Positions 27,051 through 34,946 of a stretch of 64,000 nucleotides of DNA are shown one piece after another. The notes beneath the pieces are model-generated. The model was given only the letters and a program-made list of their open reading frames with translations, did no database searches and was not told the origin of the DNA. Position numbers and translations under genes: made by a program. Each line of letters opens with the position of its first letter. The first letter of the stretch is position 1. The stretch covers positions 1,116,001 through 1,180,000 of the forward strand of contig JARKND010000005.1 in NCBI GenBank assembly GCA_029309925.1, given 5' to 3'. Source of the DNA: Fulvivirgaceae bacterium JP3-4 (GTDB lineage: Bacteria; Bacteroidota; Bacteroidia; Cytophagales; Cyclobacteriaceae).

Positions 27051-27473
27051 ATGAAAAAGCTAATCTTTCTGGTCACACTAATGACGCTCACGGCTGCGGC
27101 AACTTTTGCTCAGGGAAATATTGAAGTTACCGTCAAAAATATTGAGGAAACAAAAGGAACGATTCGTGTCGGGTTGTTTAACAATGAAGATGATTTTCTG
27201 AAAAAGGCAGTTGAAGGAAAAGTTGTAAAGGTAACGGCAACCGAAGTGAAAGTCGTGTTCGAAAATCTGAGCCCGGGCGAATATGCAGTAAGCGTGATTC
27301 ATGACGTAAACGACAACGGTGAATTGGATAAAAACGGACTCGGTATCCCAACCGAAGGTTTTGCATTTGGAAATAACGCGATGGGAATGTTCGGACCACC
27401 ATCGTTTGACAAGGCAAAAGTTGTTGTCGACAAAGCACCTGTCAGGCAAGTGATCGAGTTAAAGTACTTGTGA
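27051..27473 (+). CDS. DUF2141 secreted protein
   Basis: A 140-residue protein with a signal peptide (about 1-20, ending T-F-A-Q). The mature part has the DUF2141 pattern: IEVTVKNIEETKGTIRVGLF, ENLSPGEYAVSVIHDVNDNG, ELDKNGLGIPTEGFAFGNNA and a C-terminal strand. The family is a small beta-sandwich outside the cytoplasm; its function is unknown. It stands alone on the plus strand between two minus-strand paralogous cytochrome c genes. Upstream 27008-27016 (TAACCTTTG) is a near match to a -7 box. Confidence 0.88.
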   Translation: MKKLIFLVTLMTLTAAATFAQGNIEVTVKNIEETKGTIRVGLFNNEDDFLKKAVEGKVVKVTATEVKVVFENLSPGEYAVSVIHDVNDNGELDKNGLGIPTEGFAFGNNAMGMFGPPSFDKAKVVVDKAPVRQVIELKYL

Positions 27474-27513
27474 GCGCCCGTTGCCTTTATTCGTACTTCG
27501 TCATTCGTTACTC

Positions 27514-27981
27514 TCATTCCGATTCCCCGCATTGCTGCAGAATCGCGCTAACCTCCGTCACCTCGACAATTCCTCTGTGATGCGTCCAGGTATTGTAAAT
27601 GTATGTGGCGATCTGCGCGACCTCAAGGTCAGTAAGTGTGGGTACGCCAGGCATCGGCTGGTTGAATTCAATCCCATTGACGACAAGCGATCCGCTTTTT
27701 CCATTTTCGATCAGGCAGATCACGTCTTTGAAATTGGTTGTCATATAGTCCGAAGTGTCAAGCGGAGGATAAACTCTTCCTAATCCCTTTCCGTTTTTCT
27801 GATGACAATTGCTGCAGTTTTTTGTGTAGAGAAGCTCGCCCTGGTTGTAATATTGGGTGAACTTCGCGCTAACCTGCCCGCTTTCCTTCGCGCAGCCTAG
27901 GCACAGTAGGCAGTAGGCAATTGGCAGTAGGCAAAACCATTGTTTGACTGTTAGTCTTACCCATTTAAAGTTGTCCTTCAT
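27514..27981 (-). CDS. Cytochrome c lipoprotein
   Basis: A 155-residue protein. The N-terminal hydrophobic segment ends in a lipobox with C30 (L-C-L-G-C). The haem site is C56-S-N-C59-H60, followed by QKNGKGLGRVYPPLDTSDY. The likely axial Met is in N-Q-P-M-P-G-V. It is a paralogue of the cytochrome at 26332. Codons 15-27, the core of the signal peptide, are encoded by GGCAGTAGGC-family repeat DNA (27902-27938 on the plus strand). The true start could lie elsewhere, but the lipobox supports this reading. It is last in a cluster with SCO1 and HemJ. Confidence 0.85.
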   Translation of the reverse strand: MKDNFKWVRLTVKQWFCLLPIAYCLLCLGCAKESGQVSAKFTQYYNQGELLYTKNCSNCHQKNGKGLGRVYPPLDTSDYMTTNFKDVICLIENGKSGSLVVNGIEFNQPMPGVPTLTDLEVAQIATYIYNTWTHHRGIVEVTEVSAILQQCGESE

Positions 27982-28047
27982 CGAAAATCGTATGATAATA
28001 TACTTGATATAGGCAGTTTCTTACTGCATTTTGCCTACTGCCCACTT
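27902..28047 (-). repeat. Dyad element of the GGCAGTAGGC family, partly inside a coding region
   Basis: GGCAGTAGGCAAAA (27922-27935) and its exact inverse TTTTGCCTACTGCC (28034-28047) form a 14-bp arm pair. Further AGTAGGCAGTAGGCAATTGG words extend the left side to 27902, and TTTCTTACTGC lies on the right. The left arm is read as part of the cytochrome c signal peptide and the right arm lies upstream of its start. It is related to 2119-2193. Confidence 0.65.
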
Positions 28048-28077
28048 TCCTGATGTGCGTGTTCTCGTAAACAAAAA

Positions 28078-28710
28078 CTAGTTTTCATTCTTCAGCTTCT
28101 GAATATCCGCAATCAACCTATTCACATCTTCCTCCTGTGTGCCGTCATACTTTCCGCGAATGCGTTGTTCTTTATCGACCAAAAGGAAGGCTCCACTATG
28201 AATAAATCCATCCGGCTCCGATTTGTCTTCCACAGCGATCGAGAAATAGCTTTTTTGAGCCACATTATAGATTGAATCCTTATTACCTGTGACGAAGTGC
28301 CACTTTGAACTTTTGACGCCAAGCCTGTCGGCAAAATCACGGAGTAATCCAACCGTGTCGTATTCGGGATCGATCGTGTGGGATAGGATTAAAACATCCG
28401 GATCGTTTTCAATCGTGTCATAAACGCGATGCATCTGCGTCTTCATCACCGGGCAGATCGTGCGGCATGTCGTGAAAAAGAAATCCGCGACATAAATTTT
28501 CCCTTTGAAAGTTTCGTTCGTTACTATCTGGCTGTCCTGGTTGACAAAACGGAACGGTCCGATCTTGTGATATATCGTGTCGCCAGCCACTATTTCACGC
28601 TCACCGAATATTGGCAGCGGTGTTTCCCTTTTCTCAATGCAGCTGATCGCAATCGTGCAGATCAGCATGATCAGGCCAAAGGATAAAGCTGTTAATGATT
28701 TATTTTTCAT
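28078..28710 (-). CDS. SCO1/SenC family copper protein
   Basis: A 210-residue thioredoxin-fold lipoprotein: lipobox ending at C24 (A-I-S-C), then ADFFFTTCRTICPVM with the copper-binding C82-R-T-I-C86 (CxxxC). The ligand histidine lies in DGFIHSGAFLL near the C-terminus. SCO proteins deliver copper to the CuA site of cytochrome c oxidase or act as thiol reductases. The start overlaps the end of the HemJ gene by 11 nt. The neighbouring cytochrome c and HemJ agree with respiratory assembly. Confidence 0.92.
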   Translation of the reverse strand: MKNKSLTALSFGLIMLICTIAISCIEKRETPLPIFGEREIVAGDTIYHKIGPFRFVNQDSQIVTNETFKGKIYVADFFFTTCRTICPVMKTQMHRVYDTIENDPDVLILSHTIDPEYDTVGLLRDFADRLGVKSSKWHFVTGNKDSIYNVAQKSYFSIAVEDKSEPDGFIHSGAFLLVDKEQRIRGKYDGTQEEDVNRLIADIQKLKNEN

Positions 28711-29236
28711 TCCTGAATTTTTTATAGATACGGATTCCTATCATAATCAAAAACGTGACGATCAGCAGGCCTGCAATTCCCCACAGCATGCTGAAAGCAT
28801 CTTTTAATACAATAATGAAAACAATGCTGATGAGGAATAAGGTTGCAACCTCGTTCCATAAGCGCAGCTGTTGCGATGAATACCTCGCAATATCTTGTTT
28901 CAATAAATTGAAAATGTGCTGCAGTGAAAAATGGTAGAGATAGAGAAGAAGCACTAGCGTCAGCTTAATATGCATAAAACCGTTCTGCAGCCACTCCGGT
29001 TGATTGATCAGCATCGATGTGCCCATGATCAGCGTAAGGATCGCAGACGGCCACGCAATTCCGAACCACAATCGCGAAGCCATGACCCTGAACTGCTTTA
29101 CCAAGATTGATTTCTCCGGTTCCGGTTTCTGATGTGCTTCCGTCATATAAATCAAAAGCCGCGGCATATAGAACAAACCTGCAAACCAGGTTACAATGAA
29201 GATGATGTGGACGGCTTTGAGATACAGGTGAGTCAT
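28700..29236 (-). CDS. hemJ: HemJ/CopD-like membrane protein
   Basis: A 178-residue integral membrane protein with about four to five helices. It begins LYLKAVHIIFIVTWFAGLFY with H10, then MPRLLIY. MHIKLTLVLLLY contains K91, and LRLWNEVATLFLISIVFIIVLK follows. These agree with HemJ (UPF0093), which oxidises protoporphyrinogen IX in haem synthesis; H10 and the lysine are the residues conserved there. The family is often labelled CopD-like, so the specific role is probable, not certain. It lies between the MOSC gene and SCO1 on the minus strand. Confidence 0.75.
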   Translation of the reverse strand: MTHLYLKAVHIIFIVTWFAGLFYMPRLLIYMTEAHQKPEPEKSILVKQFRVMASRLWFGIAWPSAILTLIMGTSMLINQPEWLQNGFMHIKLTLVLLLYLYHFSLQHIFNLLKQDIARYSSQQLRLWNEVATLFLISIVFIIVLKDAFSMLWGIAGLLIVTFLIMIGIRIYKKFRNEK

Positions 29237-29242
29237 GGAAGA

Positions 29243-29275
29243 ATTTGAAATTTGAAATTTGACATTTGAAATTTT
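29243..29275. repeat. AT-rich heptad repeat, single arm
   Basis: Tandem TTTGAAA-type words fill the 57-nt gap between the HemJ and MOSC genes. Same sequence family as the arms of the dyad elements near the ribosomal genes, but with no partner arm here. Confidence 0.5.
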
Positions 29276-29293
29276 TGGTGTTCCATGGCTGAG

Positions 29294-30103
29294 TTACTCA
29301 AGCGAGAGTTTATCTCCGACTTTGACGATGCCTGTATCTAGTGCCACAAGGTTTTGGCCGAAGAGAACTTTTGTGTCGCGCTTGCGGTATTTTGAAAGTG
29401 TCGCTAACGGCTCAATGCCTTTTTCGGCCGTGTCCTGGTTCACAGTTGTCAGAACACAACGTGCGCAAGGTTTCACTCCCACAAAACGCACGTCTCCAAT
29501 TCTAAATTCTCTCCACGTATCTTCATCAAATGGTGCTGCGCCTGTGAAAACAAAATTTGGCCTGAACCGATTCATAGGTACTGGTTCCGTCATTCGGGAA
29601 TTCAGATCATCAAGGGAACTCTGGCCTATGATCAGAAATGGATAAGCATCTGCGAGACTTACTTGCTCATCGTTCACTTTATATTTCGGATCGACAGCTC
29701 GGGGATTGCGCTCAGGAAAATTCACGAGTCTGCACGACATGCCGAGATGTTCCGAAAACCATTCACTTAGTTTGCGATCAATTTCAAATACATCGACATC
29801 ATCGTCCCAGATCTTTGCGTGAATCTTTTCACCGATAGGAGCACTGTCAGCAGAAAATGTAATGGATGAATTCGCTGTTGCGTCCTTTTTCACAACGGTT
29901 ATGTTTCTTCCCGAAAGGCTGAGTTTAAACATCGCCATCTGCGTGTGGATGCGCTGTGTCATGAACATGTTGTTCTCATCGATCAGCATCCACCTGCGAT
30001 CGAACTCAAGTCCCTTGCCCATCGCTTTCGCGGAAGGTAAGGGAATGCCGCCCAAAGACTTAACAGGGTAGATCCAGATTTCTGTTAACACCAGTTCGTT
30101 CAT
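29294..30103 (-). CDS. MOSC domain protein with N-terminal beta-barrel
   Basis: About 269 residues. The MOSC_N part begins LTEIWIYPVKSLGGIPLP and contains EFDRRWMLIDENNMFMTQR. The MOSC domain has LIGQSSLDDLNSR (read from the F-L-I-I-G-Q-S-S-L run), MNRFRPNFVFTGA, and the conserved cysteine motif VKPCARCVLTTVNQDT. MOSC domains carry sulfur for molybdenum cofactors or reduce N-hydroxylated substrates. ATG 30103 is preferred; 30151 is an upstream alternative. It may share a transcript with hemJ. Confidence 0.88.
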   Translation of the reverse strand: MNELVLTEIWIYPVKSLGGIPLPSAKAMGKGLEFDRRWMLIDENNMFMTQRIHTQMAMFKLSLSGRNITVVKKDATANSSITFSADSAPIGEKIHAKIWDDDVDVFEIDRKLSEWFSEHLGMSCRLVNFPERNPRAVDPKYKVNDEQVSLADAYPFLIIGQSSLDDLNSRMTEPVPMNRFRPNFVFTGAAPFDEDTWREFRIGDVRFVGVKPCARCVLTTVNQDTAEKGIEPLATLSKYRKRDTKVLFGQNLVALDTGIVKVGDKLSLE

Positions 30104-30163
30104 GGAGATATTTGGAAGCGTGAATCTACAGTGTATCCATGCGTTAGACAAGCCTTAAATGCG

Positions 30164-30218
30164 AAGATCCAAAACCCATTGCCAGGGACACCCGTCCTGG
30201 TCTTGGATTTTGGATCTT
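30164..30218. repeat. Nested hairpin element between the MOSC and phosphorylase genes
   Basis: AAGATCCAAAA (30164-30174) and TTTTGGATCTT (30208-30218) are perfect 11-bp outer arms. CCAGGGAC (30182-30189) and GTCCTGG (30194-30200) form the inner hairpin. It lies in the gap between two minus-strand genes and could act as a terminator or belong to the dyad repeat class. Confidence 0.6.
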
Positions 30219-30237
30219 GATATTTGGACTTTGTGTC

Positions 30238-31944
30238 TTAGATCACCACCTTCTTCGAAGACCTTGCCGTAGACTTCGCCTCTTCGTGATATTCGAAGTG
30301 GTAAAGCTTCTCATAGTACTCGTCCGCCATTCTGCCAGAGTCGAAGAAGGGAAGCACATCACGCATGCTCGCCTTCATGATGCTGTTCCACTGCTCAGGT
30401 TTTTCGTAGTACATCGGGATGATCTCATTTTCGAGAACATCGAGCAGATTCTTTGCTTCGATTCTGTCTTTTTCATCCTGAGAAAGCGAATCATCCGCTG
30501 TTTTAATCAGGAAAGAGTTAACGCCATCCTTCGCAAATTCAGGAACCCATCCGTCAGGAATTGAAAGATTGATGGATGCGTTCATCGCAGCGGTCATGCC
30601 GGAAGTGCCGGAAGCTTCATGATAAAGTTTTGGATTGTTCAACCAGAGGTCGGAGCCTTTCTTCAAGTGGCCGGACAACCAGAGTTCATATCCCGTGACA
30701 ACGGTACAGTTTGAAATTTCTTTCGTCTTCCAGTAGATCTCGTTGAAAATGTTGATTGCCCCGAAATCTTCCGGATAAGGTTTGCCTGCCCAGATCATCT
30801 GCACAGGATACTTTTTGTTGTTGACAATTTTTACAAACCGGTTGAAATCTGACATGATGAGATTTGCCCGTTTGTACGCTGCAAAACGTCTTGCCCAGAC
30901 GATCGTCAGCACATTTGGATTGAAGAGCTTTCCGGTTTGGTTGGCAACAACTCTGAAAAGTTTTTCCTTCAGTTCTTTTTTTCGCGCTACCAGCGCCTGA
31001 TCGTCATTGCTTTCAAGTGCCCGATCAAGTGCCTCATCTTTCCAGTAGGTTCTGTTTTGGGCGTTCGTGATTGCCGTGATCTCGCAGATTCCTTTGTGAC
31101 CATTCCACATCTTGCGCGACACTTCACCATGGAGTTGTGATACTCCATTCGCGCGTTTTGCCAAACGCAATGCGGCAACGGTGTAATTCAAAACACCGTT
31201 CTCCGGTGCACAAGCTTCCTGGACCTGCTGCGGTGTAAGTCCATTGAAGAACGACATGTTGTTCAGCAACGGGATGCTGTGTTCTTCGTTTCCGGCTTTC
31301 TCCGGAGTATGCGTGGTGAACACAACACGTTTTTTTACTTCATTGATATCTTTGTATTTATCGAGCAGATAGAAGCACAACGGCAACGCGTGTCCTTCGT
31401 TCATGTGATAAATTTCTGTTTCACGCTCAATAATGTCGAGGAGCTTCGCGCCCCCGGCCCCGAGCAGAATTGACTGCGCGATGCGCGTTGTTTCGTTCGG
31501 ATCGTACAAGCGGTGACTGATCGTCTGCGCGAGATAATCATTCTCCGGAATGTCAGTGGTGAGAAGGAAGAGCGGGACAGTGTTGAACACCGTTGCCTTC
31601 AGCAGGAATGCTTTTACAAATACCTTCGCACCGTGTATGGTGATCGGAAAAAGAATCTTCGTGTCAGTAAGGAAGTGGTAATCTTTGTCGCGGAAGCTCA
31701 CCTTCAGCGTTTGGTCCTGATTTCGCTCCTGGTCGTAATAACCCTTCTTCCAAAGGATTCCTATACCAATGAGGTTTTGCTTAAGCTCATATGCGCTGCG
31801 AAGGTGTGATCCTGCAAGGAAGCCTAAACCGCCACTGTAAATTTTCAGCGGTTGATCCACTGCAAACTCCATAGAGAAGTACGCTGCGGGCTTTGAATAC
31901 TTAGAATCAAATTTATATGGAAATAGCTCTGCTAGATTAAACAT
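30238..31944 (-). CDS. Alpha-glucan phosphorylase-like protein lacking the usual PLP lysine
   Basis: A 568-residue protein of the short alpha-glucan phosphorylase class. It shows AYFSMEFAVDQPLKIYSGGLG (read from A-Y-F-S-M-E-F), IYHMNEGHALPLCFYLL, VFTTHTPEKAGNEEHS and VWARRFAAYKRANLI. The motif HEASGTSGM is followed by T451-A-A-M-N instead of the K-A-x-M-N expected; the lysine normally binds pyridoxal phosphate. Canonical enzymes split glucan with phosphate to glucose 1-phosphate. With threonine here the classical mechanism is doubtful, though the rest of the fold is intact and not decayed. Monocistronic by context. Confidence 0.85.
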   Translation of the reverse strand: MFNLAELFPYKFDSKYSKPAAYFSMEFAVDQPLKIYSGGLGFLAGSHLRSAYELKQNLIGIGILWKKGYYDQERNQDQTLKVSFRDKDYHFLTDTKILFPITIHGAKVFVKAFLLKATVFNTVPLFLLTTDIPENDYLAQTISHRLYDPNETTRIAQSILLGAGGAKLLDIIERETEIYHMNEGHALPLCFYLLDKYKDINEVKKRVVFTTHTPEKAGNEEHSIPLLNNMSFFNGLTPQQVQEACAPENGVLNYTVAALRLAKRANGVSQLHGEVSRKMWNGHKGICEITAITNAQNRTYWKDEALDRALESNDDQALVARKKELKEKLFRVVANQTGKLFNPNVLTIVWARRFAAYKRANLIMSDFNRFVKIVNNKKYPVQMIWAGKPYPEDFGAINIFNEIYWKTKEISNCTVVTGYELWLSGHLKKGSDLWLNNPKLYHEASGTSGMTAAMNASINLSIPDGWVPEFAKDGVNSFLIKTADDSLSQDEKDRIEAKNLLDVLENEIIPMYYEKPEQWNSIMKASMRDVLPFFDSGRMADEYYEKLYHFEYHEEAKSTARSSKKVVI

Positions 31945-32056
31945 GGGACGGATGAGTTGTGATTTCTTATATGAACGCGCAAACTAATAAATGCATGCCA
32001 AACCATTATTTCAATAGTGAGGAATTCCTTACTTACCCATGCCTGCAAACGTTTGA

Positions 32057-33022
32057 TTACAGGTTTTTGATCAGTTCGCGTATGGAATTAAAATGCATGT
32101 CGCCCCTCTCTGTTGATAATAACCAGAAAAGCGAGTCTTTGTTTCTGCCCACAGTAATATGACTTGGTGATCTCAATTCACTCACTTCGTAACCATTTCT
32201 TTCCAATGCATTCTTTGTCCACAGGAGTTCATAACCTTCGCCTGTAACGCTTACACTAATCCCCTTGTCGGGAAGATGCTGAACTTTACCTGTTTTGAGA
32301 TCGAAGCCCTTAAATTCAAAAATTGAATCAAACGAGCCGTCCAGTACAAGGTCTTCCGGAATCCCTGACAGAATATTTTTCTTACGCGTGGTTAACCAGA
32401 TCCAGTCTGCAGTTTGCAGCGCGAGATCGAGTTCATGAGTAGCCACCAGGATAGCTTTTGACGTAGACTTTGCAAGCCTCCGCAATAACCGCATAATCTC
32501 AACGCGATTGTTCAGATCGAGGTGGGCCGTAGGCTCGTCAAGCAAAATGATCGGTGTATCCTGCGCTATGGCACGCGCGATCATAGCCATCTGCATCTGC
32601 CCATCGCTGAGCTGATGCAGAGGTGTATCGGTCAGCGTTTCAATATGCACCTGTCGTATTGCTCTTTGTACAATTTCTTCGTCCTGGTTCGAGAGTTTGA
32701 CATTCCAGCCCAGGTAGGGATAACGCCCGAATGCGACAAGATCAAATACTGTCATGTGTCCCCCAGAGATCCTGTCTGTCAGCACAACCGATATGAGCTG
32801 TTCCACTTTCTTTTCATGGTGGTGTCTGATCTTTCCACGAAGGGGATTTTGCAATCCAGCCAGTGTTCTGATGAGCGAAGATTTGCCGATGCCATTCGGT
32901 CCCATAAAACAGACGAGTTGGCCCGGGACCAATTCAAGATTCAGGTTATCGAACAAAAGCCTCTCTGCGGCACCATTGCGATAACCAATGCAAAGCGAGG
33001 CTGTTGTTAATGCCGGTTGCAT
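32057..33022 (-). CDS. Iron-complex (FecE-type) ABC transporter ATPase
   Basis: A 321-residue ABC ATPase. Walker A GPNGIGKSS is at 41-49; the signature reads LSDGQMQM (about 138-145; consensus LSGGQ); Walker B is IILLDEPTAHLDL, and the switch histidine is in ATHELD. About 75 residues follow the normal end (FecE is near 255). This tail (from about 245) contains S-V-S-V-T-G-E-G-Y and E-V-S-E-L-R and is unlike a TOBE domain I recognise. Its start codon shares one base with the permease stop, so they form one operon. It probably powers uptake of ferric siderophore, haem or cobalamin. Confidence 0.88.
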   Translation of the reverse strand: MQPALTTASLCIGYRNGAAERLLFDNLNLELVPGQLVCFMGPNGIGKSSLIRTLAGLQNPLRGKIRHHHEKKVEQLISVVLTDRISGGHMTVFDLVAFGRYPYLGWNVKLSNQDEEIVQRAIRQVHIETLTDTPLHQLSDGQMQMAMIARAIAQDTPIILLDEPTAHLDLNNRVEIMRLLRRLAKSTSKAILVATHELDLALQTADWIWLTTRKKNILSGIPEDLVLDGSFDSIFEFKGFDLKTGKVQHLPDKGISVSVTGEGYELLWTKNALERNGYEVSELRSPSHITVGRNKDSLFWLLSTERGDMHFNSIRELIKNL

Positions 33023-34038
33023 TATCGGATGATTTTATTGTTCATTATAACCCAAATCACAACGGGAGCACCTACCAGCGCTGTAATGGCGTTTATTGGC
33101 AAGATGCTGCTGGTCCGAGGCAGCTGTGCGAGGATGTCACAGCCGAGTAATAACACTGCACCGCCTACGGCAACGGCTGGCAGAAGCATTTTGTGATCAT
33201 GACTTTTGATCAGCAGCTTCACCAGATGAGGAACCGCAAGCCCGACAAATGCGATCGGGCCGCAGAAAGCGGTTACCCCACCCGTTAGAACGGATGCAGA
33301 GCAGATCGCAAGAAAGCGCGACCGGCCAATGTTCACGCCAAGGCTCTGCGCATAGTTCTCTCCAAGCAGCCATACGTTTAGCGATTTAACATTAAACATC
33401 GAGATCGCTAACCCCGCCAGCACAATAGTTGCCAGGACTTTTATTTCCGTCCAGTTCAGTCCCGACAGGCTTCCAAATGTCCAGATCATGTACACCTGCA
33501 GGTCTTCGGCACGGCTGAGATATTGAAGTACGCTTACGATTGATGCCGTGGCTGCACCTACCATTAAGCCAACAATCAGAAGCGAAACATTGTCTTTCAA
33601 CCGCCTGGAGACGGCAAGCATAATGAGGAAAACAAAAAAGCAGCCGATGCTTGAAGCGATCGCCACTGTCCAGGCGCTTTGAATGAAGAACAGGCTGACG
33701 CCTGCTGCACCGCTCATATATACAAGAGACACAGCAAGGCTGGCTCCGGACGTAAGCCCAAGCACGTCCGGCCCTGCGAGGGGGTTCCGGAAAAGCGTCT
33801 GCATCTGAAGGCCTCCCAACGCCAATGCACTACCACCAAGCACGCACGTGATTGCCTTAGTCATTCGGAAGTCCCAGATTATTTCTGTCCAGACCGGCTC
33901 AACAGAATTGAATCCCAGGAGGATAGTAAAAATTTCTTTTACCGGGATTTTGACGCTTCCCAGCGATAGGTTGAGGACGAAAAGCAACACCAGCAGTCCC
34001 GCAAGAACAACCCACCGTAAAGCCGAATTCAACTGCAT
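33022..34038 (-). CDS. FecCD-type ABC transporter permease
   Basis: A 338-residue membrane protein with about ten hydrophobic segments. FecCD hallmarks: GGSALALGGLQMQTLFRNPLAGPDVLGLTSGASL (read as G-L-Q-M-Q-T-L-F-R-N-P-L-A-G-P-D-V-L-G) near 75-110, GFCGPIAFVGLAVPHLVKLL-like (AFCGPIAFVGLAVPHLV), and LPINAITALVGAPVVIWVI at the C-terminus. It imports iron-siderophore, haem or vitamin B12 complexes. Overlaps the ATPase gene by one base. No binding protein or TonB receptor gene is adjacent. Confidence 0.9.
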   Translation of the reverse strand: MQLNSALRWVVLAGLLVLLFVLNLSLGSVKIPVKEIFTILLGFNSVEPVWTEIIWDFRMTKAITCVLGGSALALGGLQMQTLFRNPLAGPDVLGLTSGASLAVSLVYMSGAAGVSLFFIQSAWTVAIASSIGCFFVFLIMLAVSRRLKDNVSLLIVGLMVGAATASIVSVLQYLSRAEDLQVYMIWTFGSLSGLNWTEIKVLATIVLAGLAISMFNVKSLNVWLLGENYAQSLGVNIGRSRFLAICSASVLTGGVTAFCGPIAFVGLAVPHLVKLLIKSHDHKMLLPAVAVGGAVLLLGCDILAQLPRTSSILPINAITALVGAPVVIWVIMNNKIIR

Positions 34039-34112
34039 GCGCTTGATTTTCAGGCTGCAATGATAAGGTTTTTAATGAATTGCGAAGCATGTTTTGCTTA
34101 ATGTTAAGCCAT

Positions 34113-34149
34113 CTGCCATAGCCATAGCTAATAGCCATGGCTATGGCAG
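34113..34149. repeat. Perfect 13-bp hairpin of the GGCTATGGC family
   Basis: CTGCCATAGCCAT (34113-34125) and ATGGCTATGGCAG (34137-34149) are exact inverse repeats around an 11-nt loop. The element lies between the permease start and the rplC promoter. Related elements: 16688-16811 and 39386-39430. Confidence 0.7.
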
Positions 34150-34192
34150 GATCTATTCAAGGGTAGATTTTTAGGAAATTTTGAAACCCACC

Positions 34193-34223
34193 CTTGTTCT
34201 CAAACACTCTTTTCCTATCTTTG
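34193..34223 (+). promoter_or_regulatory. Promoter of the rplC ribosomal operon
   Basis: CTTG (34193-34196), 19-nt spacer, TATCTTTG (34216-34223), followed by GCAGTCCTTTTT like the promoters at 4319 and 16934. It gives a leader of about 80-90 nt before rplC at 34314. It makes the rplC-rpmJ genes independent of rpsJ. Confidence 0.75.
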
Positions 34224-34313
34224 CAGTCCTTTTTGCGCAGAAGGCCAAAATTCTCCACATAACGTGAATTAGAACCACAGCTTATAAACGCAAAATCCTG
34301 AAAAACAAGCATT

Positions 34314-34946
34314 ATGCCTGGCATTATAGGAAAGAAAATCGGAATGACGAGCGTATTCGGCCCTGGGGGCGAGAATATTGCATGCACAGTGATCGAGGCA
34401 GGCCCCTGCGTAGTCACTCAAGTTAAAAATGAAGAATCTGACGGATACCGTTCAGTTCAGTTGGCCTTTGGCGAGAAGAAAGAAAAGAACGCTTCAAAGG
34501 CGGCTATCGGTCATTTCAAAAAAGCAAGCACAACTCCTAAGAAAAATATCGTTGAGTTCCGCGATTTCGGAAAGGAATTCGAATCAATCGCTGAGCTTGG
34601 AAAAGAAGTACGCGTTGCTGACATCTTCGTAGAAGGTGATTTTATCGATGCAGTAGGCACTTCAAAAGGTAAAGGTTTCCAAGGCGTTGTGAAGCGTCAC
34701 AACTTCAATGGTGTGGGTGGTCAGACTCACGGTCAGCACAACAGACTTCGTGCTCCTGGTTCAATGGGTAACGCGTCTTTCGCGTCTCGTGTAATCAAAG
34801 GAAAGCGTCTCCCGGGTCGTATGGGTGGAGCTCGCGTAAAAACTACGAATCTTCAAGTGGTTAAGATCATTGCAGATCAAAACCTTATCGTGATCAGCGG
34901 ATCACTTCCTGGTGCAAAGAATTCAACTGTAATCCTTCAGAAATAA
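34314..34946 (+). CDS. rplC: Ribosomal protein L3
   Basis: L3 binds near the 3' end of 23S rRNA and starts 50S assembly. The protein is 210 residues. It begins [16 protein letters not shown] and contains the signature [23 protein letters not shown] and [26 protein letters not shown] (read in parts). It opens the ribosomal gene run; its stop shares one base with the rplD start (TAATG). Confidence 0.97.
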   Translation: MPGIIGKKIGMTSVFGPGGENIACTVIEAGPCVVTQVKNEESDGYRSVQLAFGEKKEKNASKAAIGHFKKASTTPKKNIVEFRDFGKEFESIAELGKEVRVADIFVEGDFIDAVGTSKGKGFQGVVKRHNFNGVGGQTHGQHNRLRAPGSMGNASFASRVIKGKRLPGRMGGARVKTTNLQVVKIIADQNLIVISGSLPGAKNSTVILQK

